A DNA stretch of 64,000 bases, from the NCBI RefSeq assembly GCF_001650635.1, contig NZ_LWQU01000022.1, forward strand, positions 1 through 64,000, read 5' to 3'. Source of the stretch: Magnetospirillum moscoviense. Its GTDB lineage: Bacteria; Pseudomonadota; Alphaproteobacteria; Rhodospirillales; Magnetospirillaceae. Shown piece after piece: positions 1 to 8,676 of this stretch; position 1 is the first letter of the stretch, and each line of letters begins with the position of its first letter. The position numbers and the translations under genes were made by a program. The notes below the pieces were generated by a model. That model ran no database searches and was not told the origin of the DNA. It saw nothing but the letters and a program-made list of their open reading frames with translations.

Positions 1-199
1 CGCCGCCGTCATCTTTTCCGATATCTTGAGCCTACCGAACATGGTTCCCCCTGTATCTGGTGGAACCCCAGTGATTCATGGTTGCCGCTGGTTGGCAAGC
101 CCCGCCGAGTCAGATCGAGCGTTCGCCGGTATCAGACGCCGCCGGGCTTTGTGGCGTGCCAAATAAAAGCCCGAGCCGCGATTCGTTGCTCCGCCGTCA

Positions 200-220
200 T
201 GCCCGGACTTGATCCGGGCA
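200..220. repeat. Palindromic REP-like element, CTTGA loop
   Basis: Arms TGCCCGGA and TCCGGGCA enclose the loop CTTGA. The same design (GC-rich arms around CTTGA or its complement TCAAG) recurs at 279-299 and 2403-2424. Short extragenic palindromes of this form are common between genes in alphaproteobacteria. Its role here is not known. Confidence 0.7.
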
Positions 221-278
221 TCCACGCGGCGCCACCTATCCTATTGTTTCAAATGACTTTTGCGTCCCAGCGCGTGGA

Positions 279-299
279 CCCTCGGGTCAAGCCCGAGGG
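279..299. repeat. Palindromic REP-like element, TCAAG loop
   Basis: Arms CCCTCGGG and CCCGAGGG enclose TCAAG, the complement of the loop at 200-220. The two elements therefore lie in opposite orientation about 60 bp apart, downstream of the reductase gene that ends at 333. They could form a larger cruciform or help end or stabilise transcripts; this is inference. Confidence 0.7.
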
Positions 300-332
300 T
301 GACGACAAAGGGAAACGGGGAATCAAGTTCCC

Positions 333-1322
333 CTAACCGGCGGTCGGCCGATAGCGCCCCATATAGCCCGGCAGCACGCTTTCACACGACACCGGCACCA
401 CTCCCAGCTCGGCCAGGCCCGGCTTGCCGCCGCGCACCACATTGTCCGAGCGCATCAAGATCAGCTGGTCCTTGGTCAGCGGCGGCGCGATCGGCAGCAG
501 GCTGAACAAGGCGGCCTGCACGGCGCCGACCGCGAAGGGCAGCGGCACCACCAGACGCTCGCGGCCGGTCTGCTCGTTGACCAGATCCATGATCTCTTTC
601 AGGGTATAGCGGCGCGGCCCGCCCAGTTCATAGACCCGCCCGGCCAGACTGGCATCGTTCAGGGGGCGCACGATCGCCTCGGCGACGTCGCCGACATAGA
701 CCGGCTGGAAGGTCGGCCCGCCCGAGCCGAACCAATCGACCTGGCAGCCATCCTCGGTGCAGCGGGCGGAAAAGCCGTCGGCGGTGAAGACCGGCAGCAC
801 CGGCGAGATTTGCGCCAGCCGGGCGAAGCGATTGAAGAAATCGTCGTCGGGGCCGAACACCACCGAGGGCCGCACGATGGTGACGGTGGGGAAGATCGCC
901 TGCACCGCTTCCTCGCCGGCGGCCTTGCTGCGGGCATAGGCCGAGGCGGAAGACTTGTCGGCCCCCAGGGCCGACATATGGACGATGGCCTTGACCCCGG
1001 CCGCCTTGGCCGCCTCGGCGACGTTGGCCGCGCCCTGGCGGTGGACCGCGTCGAAGGTCTTCTTGCCCGACTCGTACAGAATGCCGACCAGATTGACCAC
1101 CGCGTCGGCGCCGGCCAATGCGGCGGCGACGCTGGCCGGCTTGGTGACGTCGGCCATGACCGGATTGACCTGGCCGGGATCGCCCATCGGCTTCAGGAAG
1201 GCCGCCGCCACCGGATCGCGCACGGCGGCGCGGACGATCCAGCCGGTGGCTGCCAATTTGCGCACCACCTGGCGTCCGATGAAACCCGAACCGCCGAAGA
1301 CCGTGACCACACGCCGGTTCAT
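333..1322 (-). CDS. NDUFA9-like NAD(P)-dependent epimerase/reductase (complex I-associated type)
   Basis: An atypical short-chain dehydrogenase of about 329 residues. The N-terminal Rossmann motif GGSGFIG (residues 10-16) binds NAD(P), and the extended-SDR core continues through YARSKAAGE to the substrate-side C-terminal half. Bacterial members of this group resemble the eukaryotic complex I accessory subunit NDUFA9, and in alphaproteobacteria they are often annotated as complex I NDUFA9 subunit family protein. The start was chosen at 1322 because GGGGGAGG lies just upstream; an open frame reaches 1382 without a better site. It is a single gene, divergent from the tRNA-Leu gene. Its exact substrate cannot be read from the sequence. 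Confidence 0.8.
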   Translation of the reverse strand: MNRRVVTVFGGSGFIGRQVVRKLAATGWIVRAAVRDPVAAAFLKPMGDPGQVNPVMADVTKPASVAAALAGADAVVNLVGILYESGKKTFDAVHRQGAANVAEAAKAAGVKAIVHMSALGADKSSASAYARSKAAGEEAVQAIFPTVTIVRPSVVFGPDDDFFNRFARLAQISPVLPVFTADGFSARCTEDGCQVDWFGSGGPTFQPVYVGDVAEAIVRPLNDASLAGRVYELGGPRRYTLKEIMDLVNEQTGRERLVVPLPFAVGAVQAALFSLLPIAPPLTKDQLILMRSDNVVRGGKPGLAELGVVPVSCESVLPGYMGRYRPTAG

Positions 1323-1432
1323 GCCGACCTCCCCCTGGATTATGTTTGGGCAAAGGCTATTCGTTTCCGGGCCTTGGCGCAACCGTCAGCACCCGCTTGA
1401 CCGCCTTCGACGAAAACATCGGAAAAAGTCGG

Positions 1433-1461
1433 TTGACAGCGGACATCGGCTCGGATATCCC
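1433..1461 (+). promoter_or_regulatory. Candidate sigma-70 promoter of tRNA-Leu
   Basis: A perfect -35 TTGACA (1433-1438), a 17-bp spacer, and a -10-like TATCCC (1456-1461) stand about 40 bp before the tRNA. Only the -35 is strong. The placement suits a short 5' leader. Confidence 0.5.
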
Positions 1462-1500
1462 TCTCGACCTCGGCGCGGGGGCAACCCTCGCTGACCACCT

Positions 1501-1587
1501 GCCCAGGTGGCGGAATTGGTAGACGCGCACGGTTCAGGTCCGTGTGGCAGCGATGTCGTGGAAGTTCGAGTCTTCTCCTGGGCACCA
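1501..1587 (+). tRNA. tRNA-Leu (anticodon CAG)
   Basis: The acceptor stem GCCCAGG (1501-1507) pairs with CCTGGGC (1577-1583), followed by the discriminator A and an encoded CCA end (1585-1587). The anticodon stem CACGG/CCGTG holds the loop TTCAGGT, giving the anticodon CAG, which reads CUG, the leading leucine codon in a GC-rich genome. A long variable arm, as expected of class II tRNA-Leu, lies before the T arm GTTCGAGTC. It sits alone, 90 bp before the RNase D gene. Confidence 0.95.
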
Positions 1588-1676
1588 TCACTTCCCAAGT
1601 AACCAAGACTTGGGATCGCCCCCCGAGGGGCCCTTTGCAAACGGCTCCTCAGGGACAACCTGGAGGGGCCGTTCGC

Positions 1677-2291
1677 ATGTCCATCACCTATCACGTCGGC
1701 GACCTTCCGGACGGCCTTGACCTGGGCCCGGTCGTCGCCATCGACACCGAAACCATGGGCCTGTCGCTGGTGCGCGACCGCCTGTGCGTGATCCAGCTGT
1801 CGGCCGGCGACGGCAATGCCCACGTCGTCCATTTCCCCAAGCCGGAATACGGCAACTCGCCCAATCTGGTCCGGCTGTTCGCCGACCCGGCGGTGGTCAA
1901 GCTGTTCCATTTCGGCCGCTTCGACCTGGCGATGATCCGCCGCCATTTCGGCGTCCAATGCGCGCCGGCCTTCTGCACCAAGATCGCCTCCAGGCTGGTG
2001 CGCACCAACACCGATCGCCACGGCCTGAAGGATTTGTGCCGCGATCTGCTGGGAATCGAGCTGTCCAAGCAGCAGCAGACCTCGGACTGGGGCGCGGCCG
2101 AGTTGAACGCCGACCAGTTGGCCTATGCCGCCTCGGATGTTTTGTACCTGCACCAGCTGAAGGCCAAGCTGGAAGCCCTGATGGACCGCGAAGGCCGCCG
2201 CGAGCTGGCCGAGGCCTGCTTCGCCTTCCTGCCGGCGCGCGCCGACCTGGACCTGGCCGGCTGGGACGAGGAAGACATCTTCGCGCATTGA
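1677..2291 (+). CDS. rnd: Short ribonuclease D (DEDDy 3'-5' exonuclease)
   Basis: A 204-residue exonuclease of the DEDDy type that trims RNA 3' ends, for example of tRNA precursors. The catalytic set is visible: D23 and E25 in AIDTETMG, D83 in FGRFDLAM, and Y150 with D154 in YAASDVLYL. It lacks the C-terminal HRDC domains of E. coli RNase D, which is usual for the short form in alphaproteobacteria. The start at 1677 follows TGGAGGGG by about 8 bases. Its position just after a tRNA gene fits an RNA-maturation role, though the two need not be co-transcribed. Confidence 0.85.
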   Translation: MSITYHVGDLPDGLDLGPVVAIDTETMGLSLVRDRLCVIQLSAGDGNAHVVHFPKPEYGNSPNLVRLFADPAVVKLFHFGRFDLAMIRRHFGVQCAPAFCTKIASRLVRTNTDRHGLKDLCRDLLGIELSKQQQTSDWGAAELNADQLAYAASDVLYLHQLKAKLEALMDREGRRELAEACFAFLPARADLDLAGWDEEDIFAH

Positions 2292-2430
2292 TGCCTGTGG
2301 CGCGCCCGTGCCGGGCCAGCGGGTTATGCCTTTGGCGCGCCCGTGCCGGGCGGCTCAGTCGCCGCTCGGGCTTTTGGCACAGTGCGAAGCCCCCTATCGT
2401 CACCCCCGGGCTTGACCCGGGGGGCCATCT
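2292..2430. repeat. Dispersed GC-rich repeat copies plus CTTGA palindrome
   Basis: Two partial copies of the repeat core GGCGCGCCCGTGCCGGGC (around 2295 and 2337) are followed by the associated CGCTCGGGCTTTTGGCAC segment. A palindrome then lies at 2403-2424: CCCCCGGG, loop CTTGA, CCCGGGGGG. The same core recurs at 20.6, 22.0, 31.9 and 45.1 kb, always between genes. No gene is supported here. Confidence 0.75.
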
Positions 2431-2471
2431 CCCTCCCCCCCCTGAAATCGGAACTCGGCATGCGGATTTAC

Positions 2472-2500
2472 CTTCCGCTGGCCGGCGGGATTCGTATAGT
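2472..2500 (+). promoter_or_regulatory. Weak candidate promoter for the kdsD-lpt operon
   Basis: A good -10 TATAGT (2495-2500) lies 55 bp before kdsD. The hexamer at the correct 17-bp distance, CTTCCG (2472-2477), matches the -35 consensus poorly, so an activator or another sigma factor may be involved. Confidence 0.3.
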
Positions 2501-2554
2501 GATGATCCCGCGCCGGCATTTGGCGCGCCGCTTGCAAGTTGGACCCGACCGCCC

Positions 2555-3538
2555 ATGACCATCGTGCTTCGCGACGGCACCGCCGCGCCCGCCGATATCG
2601 CCGCCGCCCGCCGCGTTCTTGACACCGAAGCCCAAGCCCTGGCCGCCCTGGGCGATTCGCTGGGGGCTCCCTTCGTCGCCGCCTGCGACGCGCTGGCTGG
2701 CGCGTCGGGCCGGGTGGTGGTGTCGGGCATGGGCAAATCCGGACATGTCGGGCGCAAGATCGCCGCCACCCTGGCATCGACCGGCACTCCGGCCTTCTTC
2801 GTCCATCCGGCCGAGGCCAGCCACGGCGACCTCGGCATGATCACCAAGGACGACGCCGTCATCGCCCTGTCCAATTCCGGCGAAACGCCCGAACTGTCCG
2901 ATATCATCGCCTTCACGCGGCGCTTCGCCATCAGCCTGATCGGCATCACCTCGCGGGCCGACAGCGCCCTGGCCCAGTCCAGCGACGTCGCCCTGATCCT
3001 GCCGCCGATCCCCGAGGCCTGCCCCAACGGCCTGGCGCCCACCACCTCGACCACCATGATGCTGGCCCTGGGCGATGCCCTGGCCGTGGCACTGCTGGAA
3101 CGCAAGAACTTCTCGGCCGCCGATTTCCGCGTCTTCCATCCGGGCGGTCAATTGGGCCGCCGGCTGCTGAAGGTCGCCGACCTGATGCATGGCGGCGACG
3201 CGATGCCGCTGGTCGGGCTGGACACCCCGATGGCCGAGACCTTGCTGGTGATGACCACCAAAAGCCTGGGCTGCGCCGGCGTCGTCGATGCCGACGGCCG
3301 CCTGGCCGGCATCGTCACCGACGGCGACCTGCGCCGCCACATGAGCGGCCAATTGCTGACCGCCACCGCCGGCCAGGTGATGACCCGGAACCCCAAGACC
3401 ATCGCCCCCAACCTGCTGGCGGCGGAAGCGCTGCGGGTCCTGAACGAGAAATCCATCACCAGCCTGTTCGTGGTCCAGGGCGGAAGGCCGCAAGGGGTGC
3501 TGCATGTCCATGACCTGCTGCGCGCCGGGGTGGTCTAG
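2555..3538 (+). CDS. kdsD: D-arabinose 5-phosphate isomerase (KpsF/GutQ family)
   Basis: Converts D-ribulose 5-phosphate to D-arabinose 5-phosphate, the first step towards Kdo for the LPS inner core. The 327-residue protein has an N-terminal SIS sugar-isomerase domain (about residues 40-180, with SGMGKSGHVGRKIA and the conserved ASHGDLGMI) and two CBS domains at the C terminus (about 205-327, including GIVTDGDLRRHM and SLFVV). The length fits the family. It opens a run with lptC, lptA, lptB, rpoN and ptsN, the standard LPS-transport neighbourhood, which supports KdsD over GutQ. No strong ribosome-binding site is seen before the ATG. Confidence 0.92.
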   Translation: MTIVLRDGTAAPADIAAARRVLDTEAQALAALGDSLGAPFVAACDALAGASGRVVVSGMGKSGHVGRKIAATLASTGTPAFFVHPAEASHGDLGMITKDDAVIALSNSGETPELSDIIAFTRRFAISLIGITSRADSALAQSSDVALILPPIPEACPNGLAPTTSTTMMLALGDALAVALLERKNFSAADFRVFHPGGQLGRRLLKVADLMHGGDAMPLVGLDTPMAETLLVMTTKSLGCAGVVDADGRLAGIVTDGDLRRHMSGQLLTATAGQVMTRNPKTIAPNLLAAEALRVLNEKSITSLFVVQGGRPQGVLHVHDLLRAGVV

Positions 3539-3549
3539 GGCCGCCGATC

Positions 3550-4215
3550 ATGGATCTTCGGGCCGAATCCGATCTGATGCCCCCCACCCTTCGCGGCAAG
3601 GTCCATCCGGTGAAGGGGCCGGCGCACCGCCGCTATTCGCGTTTTGTCTATTTCATGAAGGTGGCGCTGCCGGCCAGCACCGTCGCCCTGCTGGCCCTGG
3701 TGATGGTCTGGCCGAAACTGGCGCGCGACGTCGAAAGCTTTCAGATCGGCTTCGCCGCCCTGAAGCCCACCGCCGTCGATGCCCTGTCGATGGTCAACGC
3801 CCGCTATCAGGGGCTGGACAACACCAACCGGCCTTATACCCTGACCGCCGACCGGGCGACGGAAGACAGTGCCCGCAGCGGGATCGTCATCTTGGACAAT
3901 CCCAAGGCGGACTTCATGACGCGGTCGGGCGCCAACGTCTATGTCGAGGCCAAGTTGGGAATCTACCATCAGGCGGAAAAGATTCTCGACCTGGAAGGCG
4001 AGGTCAATTTGTACCAGGACCAGGGCAACGAGTTGCATACCGAGGCGGCACGCGTCCATCTCGACAGTTCGGTGGTCGAGGGCAACGCCCCGGTGACCGG
4101 AATGGGGCCGAACGGACGCTTGTCCGGCTCGGGCTTCAGGATCGGGGAAGGCGGCCGGCAGATTGACCTGACCGGGCGATCGGCGCTGCAGATGAAGGGG
4201 GCCAGGCGGAAATGA
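3550..4215 (+). CDS. lptC: LPS export protein LptC
   Basis: The bitopic inner-membrane member of the Lpt bridge, passing LPS from LptBFG to periplasmic LptA. The 221-residue protein has a basic N-terminal tail (PAHRRYSRF) and one membrane segment at about residues 36-54 (KVALPASTVALLALVMVW), followed by a periplasmic beta-jellyroll region. It starts 11 bp after kdsD and overlaps lptA by 4 bp (ATGA), so the genes are probably translated together. LptF and LptG are not in this window, as is usual. Confidence 0.9.
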   Translation: MDLRAESDLMPPTLRGKVHPVKGPAHRRYSRFVYFMKVALPASTVALLALVMVWPKLARDVESFQIGFAALKPTAVDALSMVNARYQGLDNTNRPYTLTADRATEDSARSGIVILDNPKADFMTRSGANVYVEAKLGIYHQAEKILDLEGEVNLYQDQGNELHTEAARVHLDSSVVEGNAPVTGMGPNGRLSGSGFRIGEGGRQIDLTGRSALQMKGARRK

Positions 4216-5093
4216 ACGGGGCATCGCGGGCGGGACTGGTCTTGGCGGCCTGGATGCTGGGCGTGGCCCCAGTGTGGGCGCAGGGCTTCAATCTCAGCCG
4301 CAACAACAACGAGGAAATCCAGGTCTATGCCGACGGCGGCATCGAATGGATCAGCGAGGCCCAACGGGTGATCGCGCGAACCAACGCCAAGGCGGTGCGC
4401 GGAAGGGTGACGGTCACCGCCGACACCCTGACCGCCTATTACCGCAAGGGCGCCAGCGGCGACGAAATCTGGCGCCTGGACGCCGACGGCAACGTCACCA
4501 TCGCCACGCCGACCGAAACCGCCACCGGCACCAAGGCGACCTATGACCTGGACAAGGCGATCTTCGTGCTGCGCGGCCAACCGGCCCATCTGGTCACCCC
4601 CACCGACACCGTGACCGCCAAGGAAACCATCGAATATTGGGAAAAGGAACGGATGGCCGTCGCCCGCGGCGATGCCGTCGCCACCCAGAAGGGCAAGCAG
4701 ATCCAGGCCGAGGTGCTGACCTCGCACTTCAAGGAAAATCCCAAGGGTGACCTCGAGATGCGCCGGGCCGACGCCTATCGCAGCGTCATCTTGACCACCC
4801 CGCAGGAACAGGTGTTCGGCGAACGCGGCGACTACAATCTGGAAACCGGTGTCGCCACCGTCGCCGGTTCGGTTAGGATCGTCCGGGCCGGCAACGAGCT
4901 GAACGGTGAATACGCCCACGTCAACCTGAACACCGGAATCAGCAAGTTGTTTGGCACCGGGCCGGGGGGCCAGGGCGAAGGCCGCGTCAGCGGCACCTTC
5001 ACGCCGGACAAGAAGGACACCAAGGAACGCCGCGCCGTCTTCCGCGGCCCCGGAGCGAAATCCGGCGACAAGACCGAAAAGGGCGGGCAATGA
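4212..5093 (+). CDS. lptA: LPS transport periplasmic protein LptA (OstA-like)
   Basis: A periplasmic LPS-bridge protein. Of its 293 residues the first 23 form a signal peptide ending [13 protein letters not shown]. The mature part is a repeated beta-jellyroll of the OstA/LptA type ([38 protein letters not shown]). It is longer than E. coli LptA (about 185 residues), as often seen in alphaproteobacteria, with a low-complexity charged tail after residue 240. It overlaps lptC and lptB by 4 bp each. Confidence 0.9.
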   Translation: MNGASRAGLVLAAWMLGVAPVWAQGFNLSRNNNEEIQVYADGGIEWISEAQRVIARTNAKAVRGRVTVTADTLTAYYRKGASGDEIWRLDADGNVTIATPTETATGTKATYDLDKAIFVLRGQPAHLVTPTDTVTAKETIEYWEKERMAVARGDAVATQKGKQIQAEVLTSHFKENPKGDLEMRRADAYRSVILTTPQEQVFGERGDYNLETGVATVAGSVRIVRAGNELNGEYAHVNLNTGISKLFGTGPGGQGEGRVSGTFTPDKKDTKERRAVFRGPGAKSGDKTEKGGQ

Positions 5094-5884
5094 ACTCGAT
5101 CGAACCGGCCGAACCGACGCTTGAAAGCGGGCACTCGCCCGGGCCGCGCCTGGTCGCCGACCATCAAGGCCTGGTCGCCCGCGGCATCGGCAAAAGCTTC
5201 AAGCGCCGCACCGTGCTGGCCGACGTCTCGGTCTCGGTGCAGCGGGGCGAGGCGGTCGGCCTGCTGGGCCCCAACGGCGCCGGCAAGACCACCTGCTTTT
5301 ATTGCATCACCGGCCTGATCAACCCCGACCAGGGCCAGATCCTGCTGGACGGCCACGACATCACCGACCTGCCGATGTATCGCCGCGCTCGGCTGGGCAT
5401 CGGCTATCTGCCGCAGGAAGCCTCGATCTTTCGCGGGCTGACGGTCGAGGGCAACATCATGGCGGTGCTGGAAGTGGCCGAACCCGACCGTTCCGAGCGC
5501 GAGGCCCGGCTGGATTCGCTGCTGGCCGAGTTCGGCATCGAGCATTTGCGCCGGGCTCCGGCCATGGCGCTGTCGGGCGGCGAGCGCCGCCGCGTCGAAA
5601 TCGCCCGCGCCCTGGCGTCCCGGCCGCATTTCATCTTGCTGGACGAACCGCTGGCCGGCATCGACCCTATCGCGGTGTCGGACATCCGCGATCTGGTCGG
5701 CCACCTCAAGGATCGCGGCATCGGCGTGTTGATCACCGACCACAATGTGCGCGAGACCCTGGATCTGATCGACCGCGCCTACATCTTGCATGACGGCCAC
5801 GTCCTGATGGAGGGCCGCCCCGCCGAGATCGTCGCGCACGAAGGCGTGCGCCGCGTCTATCTCGGCGAACGATTCAGCCTGTAA
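5090..5884 (+). CDS. lptB: LPS export ABC transporter ATPase LptB
   Basis: The cytoplasmic ATPase that powers LPS extraction by LptBFG. In 264 residues it has Walker [10 protein letters not shown] (60-68), Q-loop YLPQE (107-111), signature LSGGERRR (161-168), Walker B FILLDEP (181-187) and the H-loop histidine in ITDHNVRE (about 218). An N-terminal extension of about 25 residues precedes the conserved core. It overlaps lptA by 4 bp, and rpoN follows after 15 bp, the classic lptB-rpoN order. Confidence 0.95.
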   Translation: MNSIEPAEPTLESGHSPGPRLVADHQGLVARGIGKSFKRRTVLADVSVSVQRGEAVGLLGPNGAGKTTCFYCITGLINPDQGQILLDGHDITDLPMYRRARLGIGYLPQEASIFRGLTVEGNIMAVLEVAEPDRSEREARLDSLLAEFGIEHLRRAPAMALSGGERRRVEIARALASRPHFILLDEPLAGIDPIAVSDIRDLVGHLKDRGIGVLITDHNVRETLDLIDRAYILHDGHVLMEGRPAEIVAHEGVRRVYLGERFSL

Positions 5885-5899
5885 GGAGCCCCGCCCCCG

Positions 5900-7393
5900 A
5901 TGGCTCTTGGCCCCCGTCTGGATCTTCGGCAAAGCCAATCCCTGGTGATGACGCCGCAATTGCAGCAGGCGATCAAGCTGCTGCAATTGTCGAACATGGA
6001 GCTGGACACCTTCATCGACCAGGAGCTCGAGCGCAATCCGCTGCTGGAACGCGAGGATTCCGACCGCGCCGACACCCCCGACGCCCCCGAGCCCGAACAG
6101 GCCGCGCCGACATCCGAGCCCGAGCCGATGCTGGACGGCCAGACCCAAGGGGCGGCCGAAGACTCGATGGATGTCGATTACGATAACCTCTACAACAATG
6201 ACAGCGCCTCGGATCAACCGGATTCCGAGGCGTTCGGCCAGTGGAGCGCCTCGGGCGGGCGCCACGATTTCGACGATGGCGACACCAATTTCGACCAGAT
6301 GATGGCCGAGTCCATCTCGCTGCGCGACCATCTGGTCGCCCAGCTCAACATGGACATCGCCGACCCCGCCGACCGCCTGATCGGCCTGCATCTGATCGAG
6401 ATGCTGGACGAGACCGGTTATCTTTCCGGCGACATCGCCGAAATCGCCGGCAAGCTGGATTGCCCGGTCGAGACGGTGGAAGGGGTGCTGAAGCGGGTAC
6501 AGCGTTTCGACCCCGCCGGCATCTTCGCCCGCTCGCTCAAGGAATGCCTGGCGCTGCAACTGATCGAGAAGAACCGCCTGGACCCGGCGATGGCCGCGCT
6601 GCTGGACAATCTGGAAATGCTGGCCCGGCGCGACATGGCCGGACTGATCAAGGTGTGCGGCATCGATTCCGAGGATCTGGCCGAGATGATCGGCGAGATC
6701 AAGGCGCTGGACCCCAAGCCGGCCCTGCGCTTCGACCACGTCGTCACCCACACCGTGGTCCCCGACGTGCTGATGCGCCGCACCCCCGACGGCGCCTGGC
6801 TGGTCGAGCTGAATTCCGACACCTTGCCGCGCGTGCTGGTCAATTCGCGCTATTACGCCAAGGTTTCCGGCCATTCCCTGAGCCGCGAGGAAAAGACCTA
6901 TCTGTCGGAACGCTATCAGTCGGCCAACTGGCTGGTGAAGTCGCTGCACCAGCGCGCCACCACCATCTTGAAGGTCGCCACCGAACTGGTCCGCCAGCAA
7001 GACGCCTTCTTCCGCCTGGGCGTGCAGCATCTGAAGCCCTTGGTGCTGCGCGATATCGCCGGCGCCATCTCGATGCACGAAAGCACCGTCAGCCGGGTGA
7101 CCTCGAACAAATACATCGCCACGCCGCGCGGCATCTACGAGCTGAAATATTTCTTCACCCAGGCCATCGGCTCGGCCGACGGCGGCGACGCCCATTCGGC
7201 CGAATCGGTGCGCCACCGTATCAAGAGCCTGATCGATGCCGAGGGCAAGGACGTGCTGTCCGACGACCGCCTGGTCGAGATCCTGAAAGGCGAAGGAATC
7301 GACATCGCCCGGCGCACGGTGGCAAAATATCGCGAGGGCATGAACATCCCGTCGTCGGTGCAACGGCGGCGAGAGAAGGCGCTGGGCGGCTGA
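5900..7393 (+). CDS. rpoN: RNA polymerase sigma-54 factor
   Basis: The alternative sigma factor for nitrogen-related, motility and stress promoters of the -24/-12 type, which needs AAA+ activators. The 497-residue protein begins with the glutamine-rich region I (RQSQSLVMTPQLQQAIKLLQ), then an acidic region II rich in D, E and P (about 50-110), the core-binding region, and the DNA-binding C terminus with the RpoN box ARRTVAKYRE (about 470-479). Its length is typical. It follows lptB, and ptsN lies 130 bp downstream. The hibernation-factor gene (hpf) often found between rpoN and ptsN is absent. Confidence 0.96.
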   Translation: MALGPRLDLRQSQSLVMTPQLQQAIKLLQLSNMELDTFIDQELERNPLLEREDSDRADTPDAPEPEQAAPTSEPEPMLDGQTQGAAEDSMDVDYDNLYNNDSASDQPDSEAFGQWSASGGRHDFDDGDTNFDQMMAESISLRDHLVAQLNMDIADPADRLIGLHLIEMLDETGYLSGDIAEIAGKLDCPVETVEGVLKRVQRFDPAGIFARSLKECLALQLIEKNRLDPAMAALLDNLEMLARRDMAGLIKVCGIDSEDLAEMIGEIKALDPKPALRFDHVVTHTVVPDVLMRRTPDGAWLVELNSDTLPRVLVNSRYYAKVSGHSLSREEKTYLSERYQSANWLVKSLHQRATTILKVATELVRQQDAFFRLGVQHLKPLVLRDIAGAISMHESTVSRVTSNKYIATPRGIYELKYFFTQAIGSADGGDAHSAESVRHRIKSLIDAEGKDVLSDDRLVEILKGEGIDIARRTVAKYREGMNIPSSVQRRREKALGG

Positions 7394-7404
7394 TTCCGGG
7401 TCGC

Positions 7405-7434
7405 TTGACTTTGGCCGGGCGGCGGGCCTATGGT
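7405..7434 (+). promoter_or_regulatory. Candidate promoter for ptsN
   Basis: TTGACT (7405-7410), an 18-bp spacer and TATGGT (7429-7434) lie 90 bp before ptsN, in the gap left after rpoN. It suggests ptsN can be transcribed apart from the lpt-rpoN run. Confidence 0.45.
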
Positions 7435-7523
7435 CCGACGCGCGCCCCGAGGGCGGTCTCACGCAAGGGCCTGGCCGGGACCGCAAGGCAAGGGCCTGCA
7501 TCGCAAGGTGAGGGTAGGTTTCC

Positions 7524-7988
7524 ATGGACATTGCCGATCTGATTTCGCCGGCGGCCGTCATTCCCAACTTGCGCGCGACCTCGAAGAAGCAGGCGCTGCA
7601 AGATCTGGCGAAAAAGGCCGCCGAGCTGACCGGTCTGCACGAGCGGGCGGTGTTCGACGTCCTGCTGGAGCGCGAACGCCTGGGCACCACCGGCGTCGGC
7701 AACGGCATCGCCATCCCGCACGGCAAGCTGTCCAGCCTGACCAAGCTGCACGGCCTGTTCGCCCGCCTGGAGCGCCCGATCAATTTCGAATCCATCGACG
7801 AGCAGCCGGTCGATCTGATCTTCCTGCTGTTGGCCCCCGAATCGGCCGGCGCCGATCACCTGAAGGCCCTGGCCCGGGTGTCGCGCCTGCTGCGCGACAA
7901 AGGCGTGTGCGAGAAGCTGCGCGGCACCGACAAGGCCGAAGGCCTGTACGCGCTGTTGACCGAATCGCCCGCCAGCCGCGCCGCCTGA
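7524..7988 (+). CDS. ptsN: Nitrogen PTS EIIA component
   Basis: A phosphorelay regulator (EIIA-Ntr) that takes phosphate from NPr and modulates nitrogen, potassium and carbon responses by binding other proteins. The 154-residue EIIA fold is complete, with the phosphorylated histidine H66 in GIAIPHGKLSS. The start has the ribosome-binding site GGTGAGGG nearby. Its position after rpoN is conserved across proteobacteria. Confidence 0.93.
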   Translation: MDIADLISPAAVIPNLRATSKKQALQDLAKKAAELTGLHERAVFDVLLERERLGTTGVGNGIAIPHGKLSSLTKLHGLFARLERPINFESIDEQPVDLIFLLLAPESAGADHLKALARVSRLLRDKGVCEKLRGTDKAEGLYALLTESPASRAA

Positions 7989-8004
7989 AGGCGAAGCCGG
8001 CCTG

Positions 8005-8676
8005 ATGCGGAGCCTTTACCACCATCCTCTGTGCCCGTTCTCGCGCAAGGTCCGCCTGGTCCTGGCCGAAAAGAAGCTGGAATTCGACGAGCATGTCGAA
8101 CGGCCGTGGGAATGCCGGCCCGAATTCGCCGCCCTGAACCCGGCCGCCGAGGTTCCTGTGCTGGTCGAGGAAGGCGGCACCGCGCTGGCCGATTCCACCG
8201 CCATCTGCGAGTATCTCGACGAAGCCTTCCGCGAGCCGCCGCTTTTGCCGGCCGAACCGATGGCGCGGGCCGAGGTGCGCCGCCTGGTCGGCTGGTTCGA
8301 TGCCAAGTTCCACCACGAGGTCACCCGCGGCCTGCTGGGCGAGAAGGTCATCAAGCGCCTGTCGCAAAGCCGGGCCGAGCCGGATTCGCGGGCCATCCGC
8401 GCCGCTTTTTCCGCCATCCACGAGCATCTGGACTATATCGGCTGGCTGACCGAGCGCCATTCCTTCCTGGCCGGGTCCAGCCTGTCGATGGCCGACATCG
8501 CCGCCGCCGCGCAGCTTTCCTGCATCGATTATATCGGCGACGTGCCGTGGGACCGCCACCACGGCGCCAAGGATTGGTACGCCCGCGTCAAGTCGCGCCC
8601 GTCCTTCCGCGCCCTGCTGGCCGACCACCTGCCCGGCGTTCCGCCGCCCCGGCATTATGCCGACCTGGATTTCTAG
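8005..8676 (+). CDS. Glutathione S-transferase family protein
   Basis: A 223-residue protein with an N-terminal thioredoxin-fold GST domain (HHPLCPFSRKVRLVLAEK, then the PVLVEEGGTALADSTAICEYLDE signature region at about 50-73, which contacts glutathione through the Asp-Ser pair) and an all-helical C-terminal domain. It lies 16 bp after ptsN and overlaps the deacetylase gene by 20 bp. Its substrate cannot be told from the sequence. Confidence 0.85.
   Translation: MRSLYHHPLCPFSRKVRLVLAEKKLEFDEHVERPWECRPEFAALNPAAEVPVLVEEGGTALADSTAICEYLDEAFREPPLLPAEPMARAEVRRLVGWFDAKFHHEVTRGLLGEKVIKRLSQSRAEPDSRAIRAAFSAIHEHLDYIGWLTERHSFLAGSSLSMADIAAAAQLSCIDYIGDVPWDRHHGAKDWYARVKSRPSFRALLADHLPGVPPPRHYADLDF

Larger units (their letters stand above)
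1..332. other. Intergenic left edge with palindromic repeats
   Basis: No convincing complete gene lies here. Positions 2-166 are open on the + strand and begin with residues AAVIFSDIL, which recall a conserved HemE (uroporphyrinogen decarboxylase) segment, but the similarity stops at once and the frame ends inside a repeat, so at most this is a remnant. Positions about 125-185 carry one copy of the dispersed GC-rich repeat found elsewhere in the window (GACGCCGCCGGGCTTTGT). Two hairpins of another repeat family follow at 200-220 and 279-299. Confidence 0.6.

Noticed and set aside
82-336. 84-codon + strand open frame at the left edge
   Set aside because: Built from palindromic repeats, with no ribosome-binding site and no similarity to a family.
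1386-2288. 300-codon open frame antisense to tRNA-Leu and rnd
   Set aside because: It overlaps a tRNA and RNase D, both certain.
4832-7795. 987-codon open frame antisense to lptA, lptB, rpoN and ptsN
   Set aside because: Antisense shadow of strongly conserved genes, with low-complexity composition and no motif.
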